Source of the DNA: Phycisphaerae bacterium RAS1
GTDB lineage: Bacteria; Planctomycetota; Phycisphaerae; UBA1845; Fen-1342
DNA length: 64,000 nt
Reading direction: 5' to 3'
Assembly: GCA_007859745.1 (NCBI GenBank)
Contig: SMLU01000001.1
Span: forward strand, 3,038,001 to 3,102,000
The position numbers and the translations under genes are program-made. Positions 18,022 to 27,253 of the stretch are shown piece by piece; position 1 is the stretch's first letter; each line of letters opens with the position of its first letter. The notes below the pieces were generated by a model. That model saw only the letters and a list, made by a program, of their open reading frames with translations, did not search any database and was not told the DNA's origin.

Positions 18022-18025
18022 TGGT

Positions 18026-18769
18026 TCAGCGCAGCACCATCAGGTTGTAGGCCACATGGCAGCCGGTGCAGATACCCAGCCCGCGGCCGAAAAACACCAC
18101 CGAGAGGTAGCATCCCGCGATGAAGCGCAGCCAGAGCGGCGCCAGCGCGAACGTCTCGCGGCCGATGGGCTGCAGGTGGCAGGCTGAAAAGAGCAGGGCC
18201 GCGATGATGACGCTCGCAATCACCGCCGTCGGCGGGCGCAGCCGCGCTCCGCGCTGCAGCGCCCAGAGCAGCAGGCTGAGCAGCGCCAGGCGGAAGACCA
18301 GTTCTTCGAAGACGCCGGCGCCGAGCGCCAGGATCACCTGCCCGCGGGCGCCGACCCCCGGGTCGCCGGCGGAAAGGCCGGCGCCGGCTGCCAGCGTGAG
18401 CCGATTGATGACGAACATCGGCAACGTCAGCACGACGCTTTCGAGCGCCATCGTGGGCAGCACCCAGGCTCGGACGCGCCAGGGTTTTCCGCTTGCCAGA
18501 TGCCAGATGAGCAGCGTCAGAATCAGCGCGATGCCGGGCAGCCAGAAGCCGGTGACGCCGATCCAGCCGAAGAGCGTCCGCACCAGGCTGTACGCCACCA
18601 GGCGATCGGGGCCGTCGATCGGCCGCAAGAGCAGGGCCCCAAGTTCATATGCGACCACGAGGGGGAAGAGGAAGAGCAGGTTGGGCAGCGGCTCCTGCGT
18701 CGCGTGCCAGTAGGTGCGCAGCGCCGTTGAGCGGATTTCGCTCGCCGGCGGGGGGGTGGAGTCGCGCAT
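18026..18769 (-). CDS. CPBP-family intramembrane metalloprotease (CAAX-like)
   Basis: 247 aa with seven or so hydrophobic segments. The abortive-infection/CAAX motifs are in order: EELVFR (Glu155, Glu156, Arg160), SACH (His198) and GCHVAYN (His238), the predicted membrane-embedded metal site. Family members act as prenyl-protein proteases in eukaryotes and have diverse or unknown roles in bacteria. It converges with the DASS transporter gene (4 bp between stops). Confidence 0.88.
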   Translation of the reverse strand: MRDSTPPPASEIRSTALRTYWHATQEPLPNLLFLFPLVVAYELGALLLRPIDGPDRLVAYSLVRTLFGWIGVTGFWLPGIALILTLLIWHLASGKPWRVRAWVLPTMALESVVLTLPMFVINRLTLAAGAGLSAGDPGVGARGQVILALGAGVFEELVFRLALLSLLLWALQRGARLRPPTAVIASVIIAALLFSACHLQPIGRETFALAPLWLRFIAGCYLSVVFFGRGLGICTGCHVAYNLMVLR

Positions 18770-18797
18770 CAGCGGGTGCTTGCTCCGGGAGGCGTCT

Positions 18798-18848
18798 GGT
18801 CCGCACAGCGGACCCTACATCTAGAGGGTAGGGTCCGCTGTGCGGACC
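18798..18848. repeat. REP-C inverted pair
   Basis: Two palindromes GGTCCGCACAGCGGACC and GGTCCGCTGTGCGGACC face each other around a 16-bp centre; the right copy is preceded by GTAG and the left is followed by CTAC. The whole 51-bp block can form one long stem or two hairpins. It ends two bases before the stop of the DUF1570 gene. Confidence 0.9.
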
Positions 18849-18850
18849 AT

Positions 18851-20224
18851 CTAGAAGAGCTCCGGCGGCAGCTCGGAACGCAGGAGCTGAATGCTCGCGA
18901 TGTAGTCCTTGAAATCCTTCTCCCATTTCTCGTCCACGACGCCGAAGATGTCCTCAAACCGTTTCAGCTTGGGCGTCAGGTCGGTCTCGGCGCCCTGCAA
19001 CTTCCCGCCGCCTTCGAACGACATCACGTCTTCATCCGCCGCGAGGGATTGCATCCACTTGGCGTAGCCGGCGCGATGCTTCTTCCAAAGGTATTGATTG
19101 ATGGCCCATCCCAGGCAGTAGCTCGGTCCGCCCTGCCACATGCGGTCGTCGATCAGGAACCGCTTCATGTCGGGGATGTTCTCGCCCTTCGGGCCATAGA
19201 TGCGGCGGAACTCAAACAGCCGCGGGTGGTTGATGGCGCCCAGGCTGCCGCCGGACTTGTTGGGCGGCGTCTCGAACATCGTCGCCAGCCCCTCGACCGC
19301 CCAGCGGGGCGGGAGTCCGCGGCGGTTGTACACGCCGGCGGAGAAGTGGATGTGGTGCGCCGCCTCGTGCTGGACGACTTCGAGGTTGTGATGGTGCGAC
19401 CAGCGGCGGACGAGATTGGCGACGCGCGAGCGCTCGGTGTAGGGGATGCTCGGGTTCTTCGTCTGCTCGAGCAGCCGGGCGATCGGCGGCCAGGTGTGCA
19501 TGTCGAAGAAGGCGGAGCGGTGCTTATCGCGATAGTAGAACCCCAAGACGCCCATGGGCATGCCGCCGTCGTTGTCGGCGTAGGCCTGGAACTCGTCGTA
19601 GGTGCCGAAGAAGAAAATCTCGAGTCGCGAGTCGGGACGCTGCTTGGGAATCTCGAGGATTTCCTCGAACCGCAGCACCCAGCGGTAGACGCCTTCGAGC
19701 TTGGCGGCCATCCGCACCGCGGTTTCCTTGTCGGAGGAGTAGGCGAACACAAAATGATCCGTCAGCAGCGTCTTGGCTTTCGGTCCGGCCAGGCGCATCA
19801 TCTCGGCCAGGCGCGGCTCATCGGTCGGAAGCGCTTCGGCCGGATCGATCACGGCGGCGGAAAGCTCGTCCTCGTCGATCTCCAGCCCGCCGATGATCGA
19901 CTCGATTTCGTCGTCGGAGACATCGAGGGGCGAGCGTCCGGTGGAGGACTCCTTGGCAGTCTCCCGCTTCGCGGCGGCGGCTTGTCCGTCCGCCGGCAGG
20001 AGTTCGAGCTTCGAGACCTGGTTTTTCTTGATCGTGACGGTGATGCCCTTGTTCTTGATCTGGTAGGCATCGCCGGTGTCGGTGACCGTGCCCTCGTGCA
20101 CCCTGCCATCGAGCAGGACGATTCGATAGCGCCCCTCAAGTTCATCGGCGCGGACAGTGACGGCGATCGAGCAGATGGCGACAGCCGCGAGCAGCGCGAG
20201 CGTGAGCGCCTTGGCGTGATTCAT
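18851..20224 (-). CDS. secreted DUF1570-like putative zinc metallopeptidase
   Basis: Start set at ATG 20224 (457 aa) because an AGGG lies 8 bases upstream. A signal peptide (about 26 residues, cleavage near VRA-DE) leads into a small SH3/Sm-like beta domain (about 30-75). An acidic linker follows, then the conserved part with HEAAH (286-290) in LEVVQHEAAHHIHF and Glu311 in WAVEGLATMFE, which match the gluzincin metal ligands. Such DUF1570 proteins are abundant in planctomycetes; activity has not been shown to my knowledge. Exported; may act on envelope or imported proteins. Confidence 0.82.
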   Translation of the reverse strand: MNHAKALTLALLAAVAICSIAVTVRADELEGRYRIVLLDGRVHEGTVTDTGDAYQIKNKGITVTIKKNQVSKLELLPADGQAAAAKRETAKESSTGRSPLDVSDDEIESIIGGLEIDEDELSAAVIDPAEALPTDEPRLAEMMRLAGPKAKTLLTDHFVFAYSSDKETAVRMAAKLEGVYRWVLRFEEILEIPKQRPDSRLEIFFFGTYDEFQAYADNDGGMPMGVLGFYYRDKHRSAFFDMHTWPPIARLLEQTKNPSIPYTERSRVANLVRRWSHHHNLEVVQHEAAHHIHFSAGVYNRRGLPPRWAVEGLATMFETPPNKSGGSLGAINHPRLFEFRRIYGPKGENIPDMKRFLIDDRMWQGGPSYCLGWAINQYLWKKHRAGYAKWMQSLAADEDVMSFEGGGKLQGAETDLTPKLKRFEDIFGVVDEKWEKDFKDYIASIQLLRSELPPELF

Positions 20225-20343
20225 CGTACGATCCCTCATTCAGGCAGTAATTCTTCGCCGACAATATCGTAGCAGGCTGGGGATGCGATCGCCAATGCGC
20301 AGAGAAGAGTGCGGGGCGTGTGGCAGTTTGGCCGTGCCGTTTG

Positions 20344-20441
20344 TCCGAACCCGCCGCGCCAAGCGGCGGGTTGACGATCGTGAGCGCGCGGCGCCTCACA
20401 GGCCGGGGACGTCGACCCGCCGCCTGGCGCGGCGGGTTCGG
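20344..20441. repeat. 100-bp double-palindrome element
   Basis: Complete copy. Left palindrome CCCGCCGCGCCAAGCGGCGGG, a middle TTGACGATCGTGAGCG...CACAGGCCGGGGACGTCG, and right palindrome, bounded by TCCGAA and TTCGGA. It lies between fliS and the DUF1570 gene. Confidence 0.92.
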
Positions 20442-20505
20442 ACAAACACGCCAGCCGAGCCTGCCCCCCGAGCGCCGGCGGGACGCTCGCGGTCCCGGAG
20501 CCGCG

Positions 20506-20958
20506 CTATCCCTCGATGGTGAAGCTCTCATCGGCGGCGGCGACCGTGCGATGGCCCTGCGGCGGCTTCGGGCCGCTCGACACCCCCAGGCTGCCGACCT
20601 TCTCCTGAATGATCTGCCAGGTTTCGCGCTGGTGCCGCAGCACCTCCACGGCGTCGTCGATCGCGATCACGTCGCGGCGGACGCTGGCCTCGACCAGGCG
20701 GCGGTAGACGAAGGTGAAGAGAGCCTGCATCGGCTCGGCGATATCCGGATTGGCGTCTCGGTTGAGCCCGGCGCTGAGCTCCAGCGAGATCTTCTGCGCA
20801 CGGTCGAGCGATTCGAACGACGCCTCGAAGTCCTTAGCCAGGATCGCCTCGCGACCGCGCTGCGCGAAGCGGATGCAGCCGTCCAGAAGCATGATCTGGA
20901 GCTGCTCGGGCGTGGCCGTCATGACGGCGCTCTTCAGATACTCGGTCGAGCCGCGCAT
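20506..20958 (-). CDS. fliS: flagellar export chaperone FliS
   Basis: 150 aa. Typical opening GSTEYLKSAVMTATPEQLQIMLLDG, with the LI.MLYDG-type motif seen as IMLLDGCIRFAQ, and a four-helix bundle with RDANPDIAEPMQALFTFVYRRL. It binds flagellin C-termini in the cytoplasm and prevents premature polymerisation before export. Its start overlaps the fliD stop by one base (TAATG), a common fliD-fliS arrangement. A C-terminal tail of about 25 residues beyond the usual length is Gly/Pro rich. Confidence 0.93.
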   Translation of the reverse strand: MRGSTEYLKSAVMTATPEQLQIMLLDGCIRFAQRGREAILAKDFEASFESLDRAQKISLELSAGLNRDANPDIAEPMQALFTFVYRRLVEASVRRDVIAIDDAVEVLRHQRETWQIIQEKVGSLGVSSGPKPPQGHRTVAAADESFTIEG

Positions 20959-23900
20959 TACTGTCTCGTTTGCTGGGTCGCGCTTGTCGCCAGGGACGCC
21001 AGCGAGCCGAGCGAGGACTGCTGCGACTGAAGCTGGGCCAGCGAAGACTCCATCGCCTGGAATTGCCGCAGCAGCCGCTCCCGTTTTCGCGCCAGCAGCT
21101 CATTGATCCGCTCGATGCGGTCGGTGAAGAGCTGCTTGCGGTCTTCCAGGGCGTTCTCCTCGCGCTTGAGCAGTCCGTCCGTGCCGGCGATGGATTCCAG
21201 CTCCTTCTTCAGCTTTGGCGCCACACCGTTGGTGGCGTCAGTGAAGAGCCGCCGCACGCCGTCCGGGTCTGCCGCGATGGCGTTCTTGAGCTTCTGCTCA
21301 TCCAGCTCCAGCTTTCCGCCGGAGGCTACTTTCAGGCCGAGTTGGGCGTAGCGCGTCAGCGCGCCGGTCGCACCGGGAATTCGCCCGGTGAAGAGCCTGA
21401 AGAGCCGCGACTCGATGATCTGCGGCAGGCTCTCGCCCAGCAGCACGCCGCTGGTTTCGGTCTCGGCGTTGTAATCCGAAAGTTCCTGGATACGCGCGAT
21501 CGCGCTGTTGAAGTCGGTGATCAGCGAGCGGAACGTCGAAAGCAGCGTTTCGTCGTTCTGGCTGACCTGCACCGTGACGGGCGAATCACTGACGCCGAGC
21601 AGATTCAGCGTCAGCCCGTCGACGACGTTGGTCAGGATGTTGCTGGAGCCGGTCACCAGCACGCCCGCGTCCGCCGAACCGCCGACGATCACCGCCGCGT
21701 CCGAGGCGCGGGCCAGCGTCGAGAAATCCAGCCCGGTGGCGCCGCTGTCGATCAGCATCTCGCCCGCCTTTCCGCTGGTGCGCGAGGCGATGTTCAGCCG
21801 GAAGGGCGAAAAGGCCGTGCCGTCGTTGAAGATGTTGGCGGTCGCGAGCGAGGTGGCGTTCACGCGGGCCGCCAGGTCGGTGAGCGTCTCGTTGCCCGAC
21901 AGCGCGATGCGATACTCGAATGAACCGTTGATGACGCCGTTCTGAGCCGCGCCGGCGATGTTCAGGTCGCGGGCGGCGGCGCCGCCATCGTCTTCGATCT
22001 TCAGGTCGAGCCCGGCGTGCAGCGTGTCGTCGATCTGGAGTCCGTCGCCGGTGTCATTGATCCGGGCGGTGAACCCGCCTTGCAGGCCATTCAAGGCGTC
22101 GATCACGTCGCGCAGGTTCTTGACCCCCTCCTGCGCCAGATCCACGGCGAAAATCTGCCCCGCGGAGTTGGTGATTTTCAGCTTGCCGGGCGTCGCGCCG
22201 CGGCCGCCGTTGAGTTGCGAGAGCAGCGTCGTCTCCGAGATGTAGCGCCGCTGCATGTCGTCGCTGCGCAGGGTCGCGCCGCTGCGGGCCAGGCCGAACG
22301 TCGAGGCGAAATTGCCGCTCAGGTCGCTGATGGCCAGCTCGGCGCCCGGGTTGGCCGTGTTGGTGAAGACCAGACGCGTGCCGTTGGCGTCATGGTTGAC
22401 GTCGACGCCGAGCGAGGCGCTGCCGGCGGCGGTGCGGATCTTTTCCAGCGCGTCCTCCAGCGTCTCCGCGTCGGACAGATCGACGTCGACCACCGCCCGG
22501 TTGGCGCTGATCTGAATCACGCCGCGCGTCACGCCGCTGCCGCCGTTGAGCGAGTCGAGCAGCACCGTGTTGAGTCCGCCCAGCAGCCGCCGGCCGCTGA
22601 CGGTCGCGCCGTTGATGCCCTCTTCGTTGAATCCCAGGTCAAAGAGCGCCCGCGATCCGCCCTCGCTCATCAGCCGAATCTGTCCGCCGCTCGTGTCGCG
22701 CAGCACCAGCCGCCCGCCGTCCGGCGCCAGCTCGGCGACGATTGTCCCTGAGTTGCCGGTGGCGTAGTTGATGGCGCTCAGCACGTCGGCGACCGTGTCC
22801 ACACGCAGCACGTCGCGGCCGTCGATCTTCGCTTCGCTCGTGTTACCGCTGATGCCCAGATCGCGGGCGGCATAGCCGCTGACATCCTCGATCTTCAGCA
22901 GGCCGGTCAGCCCCTCCGGCGCCGTGGTCGAGTCGCTGACGATCAGTCCGTCGCCCGACACCGTCACGGTGACGCCGCTGACCGTTTGCAGCCGGTCGGC
23001 GACCTCCTGAATCGTGGTCGCGCGCGTCAGGTCCACCTCGGTGGCGCGGCCGTCGTGGGTCGTCAGGCGTACGACGCCGAGGTTGACGCCCGCCCCGCGA
23101 TTCAGCCGCGCCAGGCGCGTCTCGTGCGTCAGGATTCCGCTCAGATCAACCGTGAAGTTGCTGGTCGCCGTCGCGATGCGGAAATCCGCCCCGCCTGGGC
23201 CATGGCCGACGCCATTGCCGTCGTTGAGCAGCGATAGCGCCGTGGAGCCGGCCAGGTATTGAATGGCCCCGCCGCGCAGCTCGCTGCCGCTGACGGCGTT
23301 GTTGGTTGAGCCGAACCCCAGGTCCGCCGCCGCGCGCCCGCCGATCGCGTCGCTGATGCGCAGCGTGCCCGTGCCGCCGGAGGAATCGGTCAGAACCAAC
23401 CCGTCGCCGCGGACGGCGGCGCGGACGCCGACGCCGGCGGCGTTGATGCGGCCGATCACGTCGCTGACGGTGAGGGCGTCGACGATGCTGACGGTCGCTT
23501 CGCGCCCACTTCTGTCGGTGATCTTAAAGGAGCCGCGCTGCACGCCGCGGCCGCCGTTCAGCTCCGCGAGCTGGGTGGAACGGTCGACGCGCGCCTGGGC
23601 GGACTCGAGCGTGATGGTGCCGGCGGCAAGCGGGGAGCTGTCGCTGCTGACGCCGCCGCTGACGAGCTGGTGCGTCGAGGCCAGCGAGCGCACCAGGAAA
23701 CGGTGCGTAGCGGGCAGGGAGTTTTCGCCGGCCGTGACGGTGAGCACGTCGCTGCTGGACGAAGACGCGCTGGTAGCGCGGAAAGTGCTCGATTTGGTGA
23801 GCAGCGCGACGCGCGAAAGGAGCGAGCTGATCCGCGCAGAGATATCCAGGTAGGCGGCTCGCTGCGCGTCGACCCGGCCGGAGCGCTGCGTGAGCAGCTC

Positions 23901-23993
23901 GCGCGGGCGGGCGTCGATGGCGATTAGTTGGTCGACCAGCGACGAGATATTGAGGCCCGAGATGAGGCCGGTGCCGGAAAACAGGCTGCCCAC
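20958..23993 (-). CDS. fliD: flagellar filament cap protein FliD (HAP2), enlarged
   Basis: 1011 aa; ordinary FliD is about 450-700. The N-terminal D0 region (GLISGLNISSLVDQLI) and C-terminal FliD_C region (LNGLSLNLL-like LTLNLLGVSDSPVTVQV, then coiled coil TDRIERINELLARKRERLLRQF) are clear. Between them at least five flagellin-IN-type repeats occur, each starting like LNGGRGVQRG or LNGGSGVTRG and continuing into a strand-turn-strand, roughly residues 140-640. The cap promotes flagellin folding at the filament tip; the expanded middle would be surface-exposed and may bind substrates. Indicates a motile cell. Confidence 0.92.
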   Translation of the reverse strand: MGSLFSGTGLISGLNISSLVDQLIAIDARPRELLTQRSGRVDAQRAAYLDISARISSLLSRVALLTKSSTFRATSASSSSSDVLTVTAGENSLPATHRFLVRSLASTHQLVSGGVSSDSSPLAAGTITLESAQARVDRSTQLAELNGGRGVQRGSFKITDRSGREATVSIVDALTVSDVIGRINAAGVGVRAAVRGDGLVLTDSSGGTGTLRISDAIGGRAAADLGFGSTNNAVSGSELRGGAIQYLAGSTALSLLNDGNGVGHGPGGADFRIATATSNFTVDLSGILTHETRLARLNRGAGVNLGVVRLTTHDGRATEVDLTRATTIQEVADRLQTVSGVTVTVSGDGLIVSDSTTAPEGLTGLLKIEDVSGYAARDLGISGNTSEAKIDGRDVLRVDTVADVLSAINYATGNSGTIVAELAPDGGRLVLRDTSGGQIRLMSEGGSRALFDLGFNEEGINGATVSGRRLLGGLNTVLLDSLNGGSGVTRGVIQISANRAVVDVDLSDAETLEDALEKIRTAAGSASLGVDVNHDANGTRLVFTNTANPGAELAISDLSGNFASTFGLARSGATLRSDDMQRRYISETTLLSQLNGGRGATPGKLKITNSAGQIFAVDLAQEGVKNLRDVIDALNGLQGGFTARINDTGDGLQIDDTLHAGLDLKIEDDGGAAARDLNIAGAAQNGVINGSFEYRIALSGNETLTDLAARVNATSLATANIFNDGTAFSPFRLNIASRTSGKAGEMLIDSGATGLDFSTLARASDAAVIVGGSADAGVLVTGSSNILTNVVDGLTLNLLGVSDSPVTVQVSQNDETLLSTFRSLITDFNSAIARIQELSDYNAETETSGVLLGESLPQIIESRLFRLFTGRIPGATGALTRYAQLGLKVASGGKLELDEQKLKNAIAADPDGVRRLFTDATNGVAPKLKKELESIAGTDGLLKREENALEDRKQLFTDRIERINELLARKRERLLRQFQAMESSLAQLQSQQSSLGSLASLATSATQQTRQ

Positions 23994-24156
23994 GCGCGTC
24001 CTCCTATGGAGCGCAAGATTCGCCGGGCGCAGACCGCCAGCGCGGCGTCTCTTTCCTCATCGGCAGAATCGCACCGGCGGGACGCTGATACTCTCCTCGA
24101 CCCTGCCCCCACCGGATGCACTGTCATTCTTGTTCAGACGCCGGCCGGACCGCTTT

Positions 24157-24254
24157 TCCGAACCCGCCGCGCCAAGCGGCGGGGTGACGATCGTAAGCGC
24201 GCGGCAGCCATGGGCCCCGAACGTGAACCCGCCGCTTGGCGCGGCGGGTTCGGA
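24157..24254. repeat. 100-bp double-palindrome element
   Basis: Complete copy, flanked by TTTTCC on the left. Middle segment diverged after GATCGTAAGCGCGCGGC. Confidence 0.9.
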
Positions 24255-24328
24255 CAGACATACCAGCCGGGCCTGCCGAAATCTCCGGTCACTTTCCCGC
24301 CCCCGTGCTCCCGTACCCTGAGCGGTCC

Positions 24329-24357
24329 TTGACGAATTTCGTGGCTTGCTCTAACTT
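24329..24357 (+). promoter_or_regulatory. sigma70-type promoter for tRNA-Phe/tRNA-Ala
   Basis: TTGACG and TAACTT separated by 17 bp, 58 bp before tRNA-Phe. The surrounding 40 bp are AT-richer than the neighbourhood. Confidence 0.55.
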
Positions 24358-24415
24358 GTTTGACCCGCGGCGCTTGATCGCGGGGCGTGGCCGACGGCGG
24401 AGGCGGCCGACCGGC

Positions 24416-24488
24416 GGTCAGGTAGCTCAGTTGGTAGAGCAATGGACTGAAAATCCATGTGTCGCCGGTTCAAATCCGGCCCTGACCA
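24416..24488 (+). tRNA. tRNA-Phe (GAA)
   Basis: Acceptor GGTCAGG/CCTGACC, D stem GCTC/GAGC, anticodon loop CTGAAAA, T arm GCCGG-TTCAAAT-CCGGC, discriminator A. No encoded CCA. Confidence 0.95.
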
Positions 24489-24510
24489 CTTTGTCTTGTT
24501 GGAGTTTCCC

Positions 24511-24583
24511 GGGGCCGTAGCTCAGTTGGGAGAGCGCTTCCATGGCATGGAAGAGGTCGTGAGTTCGACTCTCATCGGCTCCA
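24511..24583 (+). tRNA. tRNA-Ala (GGC)
   Basis: Acceptor GGGGCCG/CGGCTCC including the G3-U70 wobble that marks alanine identity, anticodon stem CTTCC/GGAAG, loop ATGGCAT. No encoded CCA. 22 bp after tRNA-Phe. Confidence 0.95.
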
Positions 24584-24662
24584 CTTCGCGGCCCGCTGTC
24601 AGGCGACTGACGACGGGCCGCACAGCTTTGCGGGGGGATGGCGGCTTCCGCCGGAGATTCGT

Positions 24663-25226
24663 TTGAACGTCCCGCGGTTCATCCGCCGCCTTTTCCGGCA
24701 GCCGTACGACGGCCTGCGGCATTTCGGCGTCGTCGAGGAGGGCGTGCTTTATCGCTGTGGCCAGCCGCGGCCGGCTGAGCTGGCGGGGCTGATCCAGCAG
24801 CACAAGCTGCGGACGGTGGTCAGCCTGCGCGGCGCGCGTGACGATGAAGACCCTGATGCGTGGGAAGAAGAGGAACGCGCGGTGTGCCGCGAGCAGGGGG
24901 CGGCGTTTGTGACGATCCCCTTCAACCACAAGAACCCGCCGACGCCGGAGCAGGTTTTGCAGTTTCTGGAGCTGGCTCGCGGCGAGCGGACGCGTCCGGT
25001 GCTGGTTCATTGCCGCCTGGGCCAGCAGCGGACGACGATGTTCTGCGCGCTGCACCGCGTGCACAATCAGGGCGTTGCGCCCGCCGAGGCCGAAACGGAG
25101 ATGGACACGTTGGGATTCAACATCCGGCACCGGCGTCACCAGCGGCTGCTGGAGGCATATCGCGCGTTGGCCGGGACACCGTCGCTGCATGCGGCGGAGC
25201 GATCGGGCCCGCTGCATCGGCGATAA
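24663..25226 (+). CDS. CX5R protein phosphatase, dual-specificity/tyrosine type
   Basis: 187 aa from TTG 24663. The P-loop is VHCRLGQQRTT with catalytic Cys117 and Arg123. The strand-helix order before it (VLYRCGQPRPAELAGL, LRTVVSLRGARDDEDPD) is that of DSP/Siw14-like phosphatases, which in eukaryotes and some bacteria act on inositol pyrophosphates or phosphotyrosine. The usual general-acid Asp could be in the DDEDPDAW segment. Cytosolic, with a basic N-terminus. The gene lies after two tRNAs and ends against the rRNA-unit terminator. Substrate unknown. Confidence 0.82.
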   Translation: MNVPRFIRRLFRQPYDGLRHFGVVEEGVLYRCGQPRPAELAGLIQQHKLRTVVSLRGARDDEDPDAWEEEERAVCREQGAAFVTIPFNHKNPPTPEQVLQFLELARGERTRPVLVHCRLGQQRTTMFCALHRVHNQGVAPAEAETEMDTLGFNIRHRRHQRLLEAYRALAGTPSLHAAERSGPLHRR

Positions 25227-25270
25227 AAAAAGGCGGCCCCGTGATTCGCGAACGAATCACGGGGCCCAAA
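25223..25270 (-). terminator. rho-independent terminator of the 23S-5S unit (possibly bidirectional)
   Basis: A perfect 14-bp stem GGCCCCGTGATTCG/CGAATCACGGGGCC with a 4-base loop. On the minus strand it is followed by a run of T (AAAAAAA at 25224-25230 on the plus strand) just past 5S; on the plus strand by CCCAAAAAG. Confidence 0.85.
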
Positions 25271-25272
25271 AA

Positions 25273-25381
25273 GCCGGCAACCACCTACTCTCGCCCGATC
25301 AGGACTACCATCGGCCGTATGGGCTTGACTACTGAGTTCGGAATGGGATCAGGTATTTCACCACACGTAAGATCACCGGCA
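25273..25381 (-). rRNA. rrf: 5S rRNA
   Basis: About 109 nt. The conserved CCGAACTC and the loop sequence CGAGAGTAGG are visible on the minus strand, with helix I formed by GCCGG near 25380 and CCGGC at 25273. Ends estimated from helix I pairing. Confidence 0.93.
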
Positions 25382-26052
25382 GATCGTGTGCGCCGCACGT
25401 ACGATGTCAGGTGGGCAGGTGTCAGGTGACAGGAGATGTCACGTTTCACTTGGCACTTGTCACCGTCGCGCGGCGATTGCACTCAAGTCTGCAACGCGGA
25501 AGTTGAGCACCGGAACGTCGATTCCGAGCGGAATCGGTACGGTGAAATCGGAGGTGGTTTCGCGGCGCGTTTTGAGGCGCGACGCATGGCCACAGCGATT
25601 CATAAATGCGGTCAAGCCTTCGACCGTTAGTACCGGTAAGCTGAAGGAATCTCTTCCCTTACACACCCGGCCTATCAACCTCATGGTCTATGAGGGGTCT
25701 TTAGCTCACCCCGAAGGGGAGCACTGAGTCCTGATCTTGAGGACGGCTTCACGCTTAGATGCCTTCAGCGTTTATCCAGTCCATGCTTAGCTACCCTGCC
25801 GTGCCACTAGCGTGACAACAGGTGCACCAGAGGCATGTACCACCCAATCCTCTCGTACTAGAGTGATGGCCTCTCAAGACTCATACGCCCACAGCAGATA
25901 GGGACCGACCTGGCTCACGCCGGTCTGAACCCAGCTCGCGTACCACTTTCATCGGCGAACAGCCGAACCCTTGGGACCGCCTTCAGCCCCAGGATGTGAT
26001 GGGCCGACATCGAGGTGCCAAACGACTCCGCCGCTATGGACGCTCGGGAGTC

Positions 26053-26084
<32 letters not shown>

Positions 26085-26244
26085 AGTTGAGCGATGACCC
26101 TTCCACACGGGATCACCGGATCACTAGGGCCCACTTTCGTGTCTGCTTGACCTTTATGTCTTACAGTTAAGCCGGCTTATGCCCTTGCACTCGACGCACG
26201 ATTGCCAACCGTGCTGAGCCGACCATTGCACTCCTCCGTTATCT

Positions 26245-26277
<33 letters not shown>

Positions 26278-26576
26278 CCTAACACTGTCCCTCGCCCGGC
26301 TTCACGGGACGAGGTTAGACAACGAATAGCACAAGGGTGGTATTTCAACGTTGGCTCCCCTCCGGCCGGAACCGAAGGATCAACGCCTCCCACCTATCCT
26401 ACGCATGCGATAACCGTTATCAATATCAGGCTACAGTAAAGGTTCACGGGGTCTTTCCGTCTTGCTGCGGGTACACGGTATCTTCACCGCGACTTCAATT
26501 TCACCGAGTCGGTCCTTGAGACACTACTCCAGTGATTACGCCATTCATGCGCGTCGGAACTTACCCGACAAGGAAC

Positions 26577-26614
<38 letters not shown>

Positions 26615-27253
26615 AACCGGGGCTTCGGTCGCCAGCTTCGCCTTGCGGCTGACCGACTTCCTTAACCTTCCGGCACCGAGCAGGCGTCAGTCTGTATACG
26701 TCCTCTTTACGAGTTTGCACAGACCTGTGTTTTTGATAAACAGTTCCCAGAGCCGTTTCTCTGCGCCCTTCTCCCGAAGGAGAGAGGGACCCCTTATCCC
26801 GAAGTTACGGGGTAAAATTGCCTAGTTCCTTAAGGACCGTTCCCTCGAGCGCCGTTAGGATACGCTCCTCGCCCACCTGTGTCAGTTTTGGTACGGATCC
26901 GCATTTTGTCCCCGAACGGTTTTTCTCGGCGACGCCTCCACGTGCACGACCAACAAATCGGGCCTGCGCGTTTCTCATCGCGCTGCACGCTTACAGCATC
27001 GCGTCCCCGTCGGTTCAACCTCATACGGAGTGCAGGAATATTAACCTGCTGACCATCAGCTACGCCTTTCGGCCTCACCTTAGGCTCCGACTAACCCTGG
27101 GCGGATTTACCTTCCCCAGGAAACCTTGGGCTTACGGCGAGCGGGATTCTCACCCGCTTTATCGTTACTCATACCGGCATTCTCACTAGCACGCGCCTTG
27201 ACCACTCCTTACGGTATGGCTTGTATCTCGCGTGCTACGCTCTCCTACCGGTC

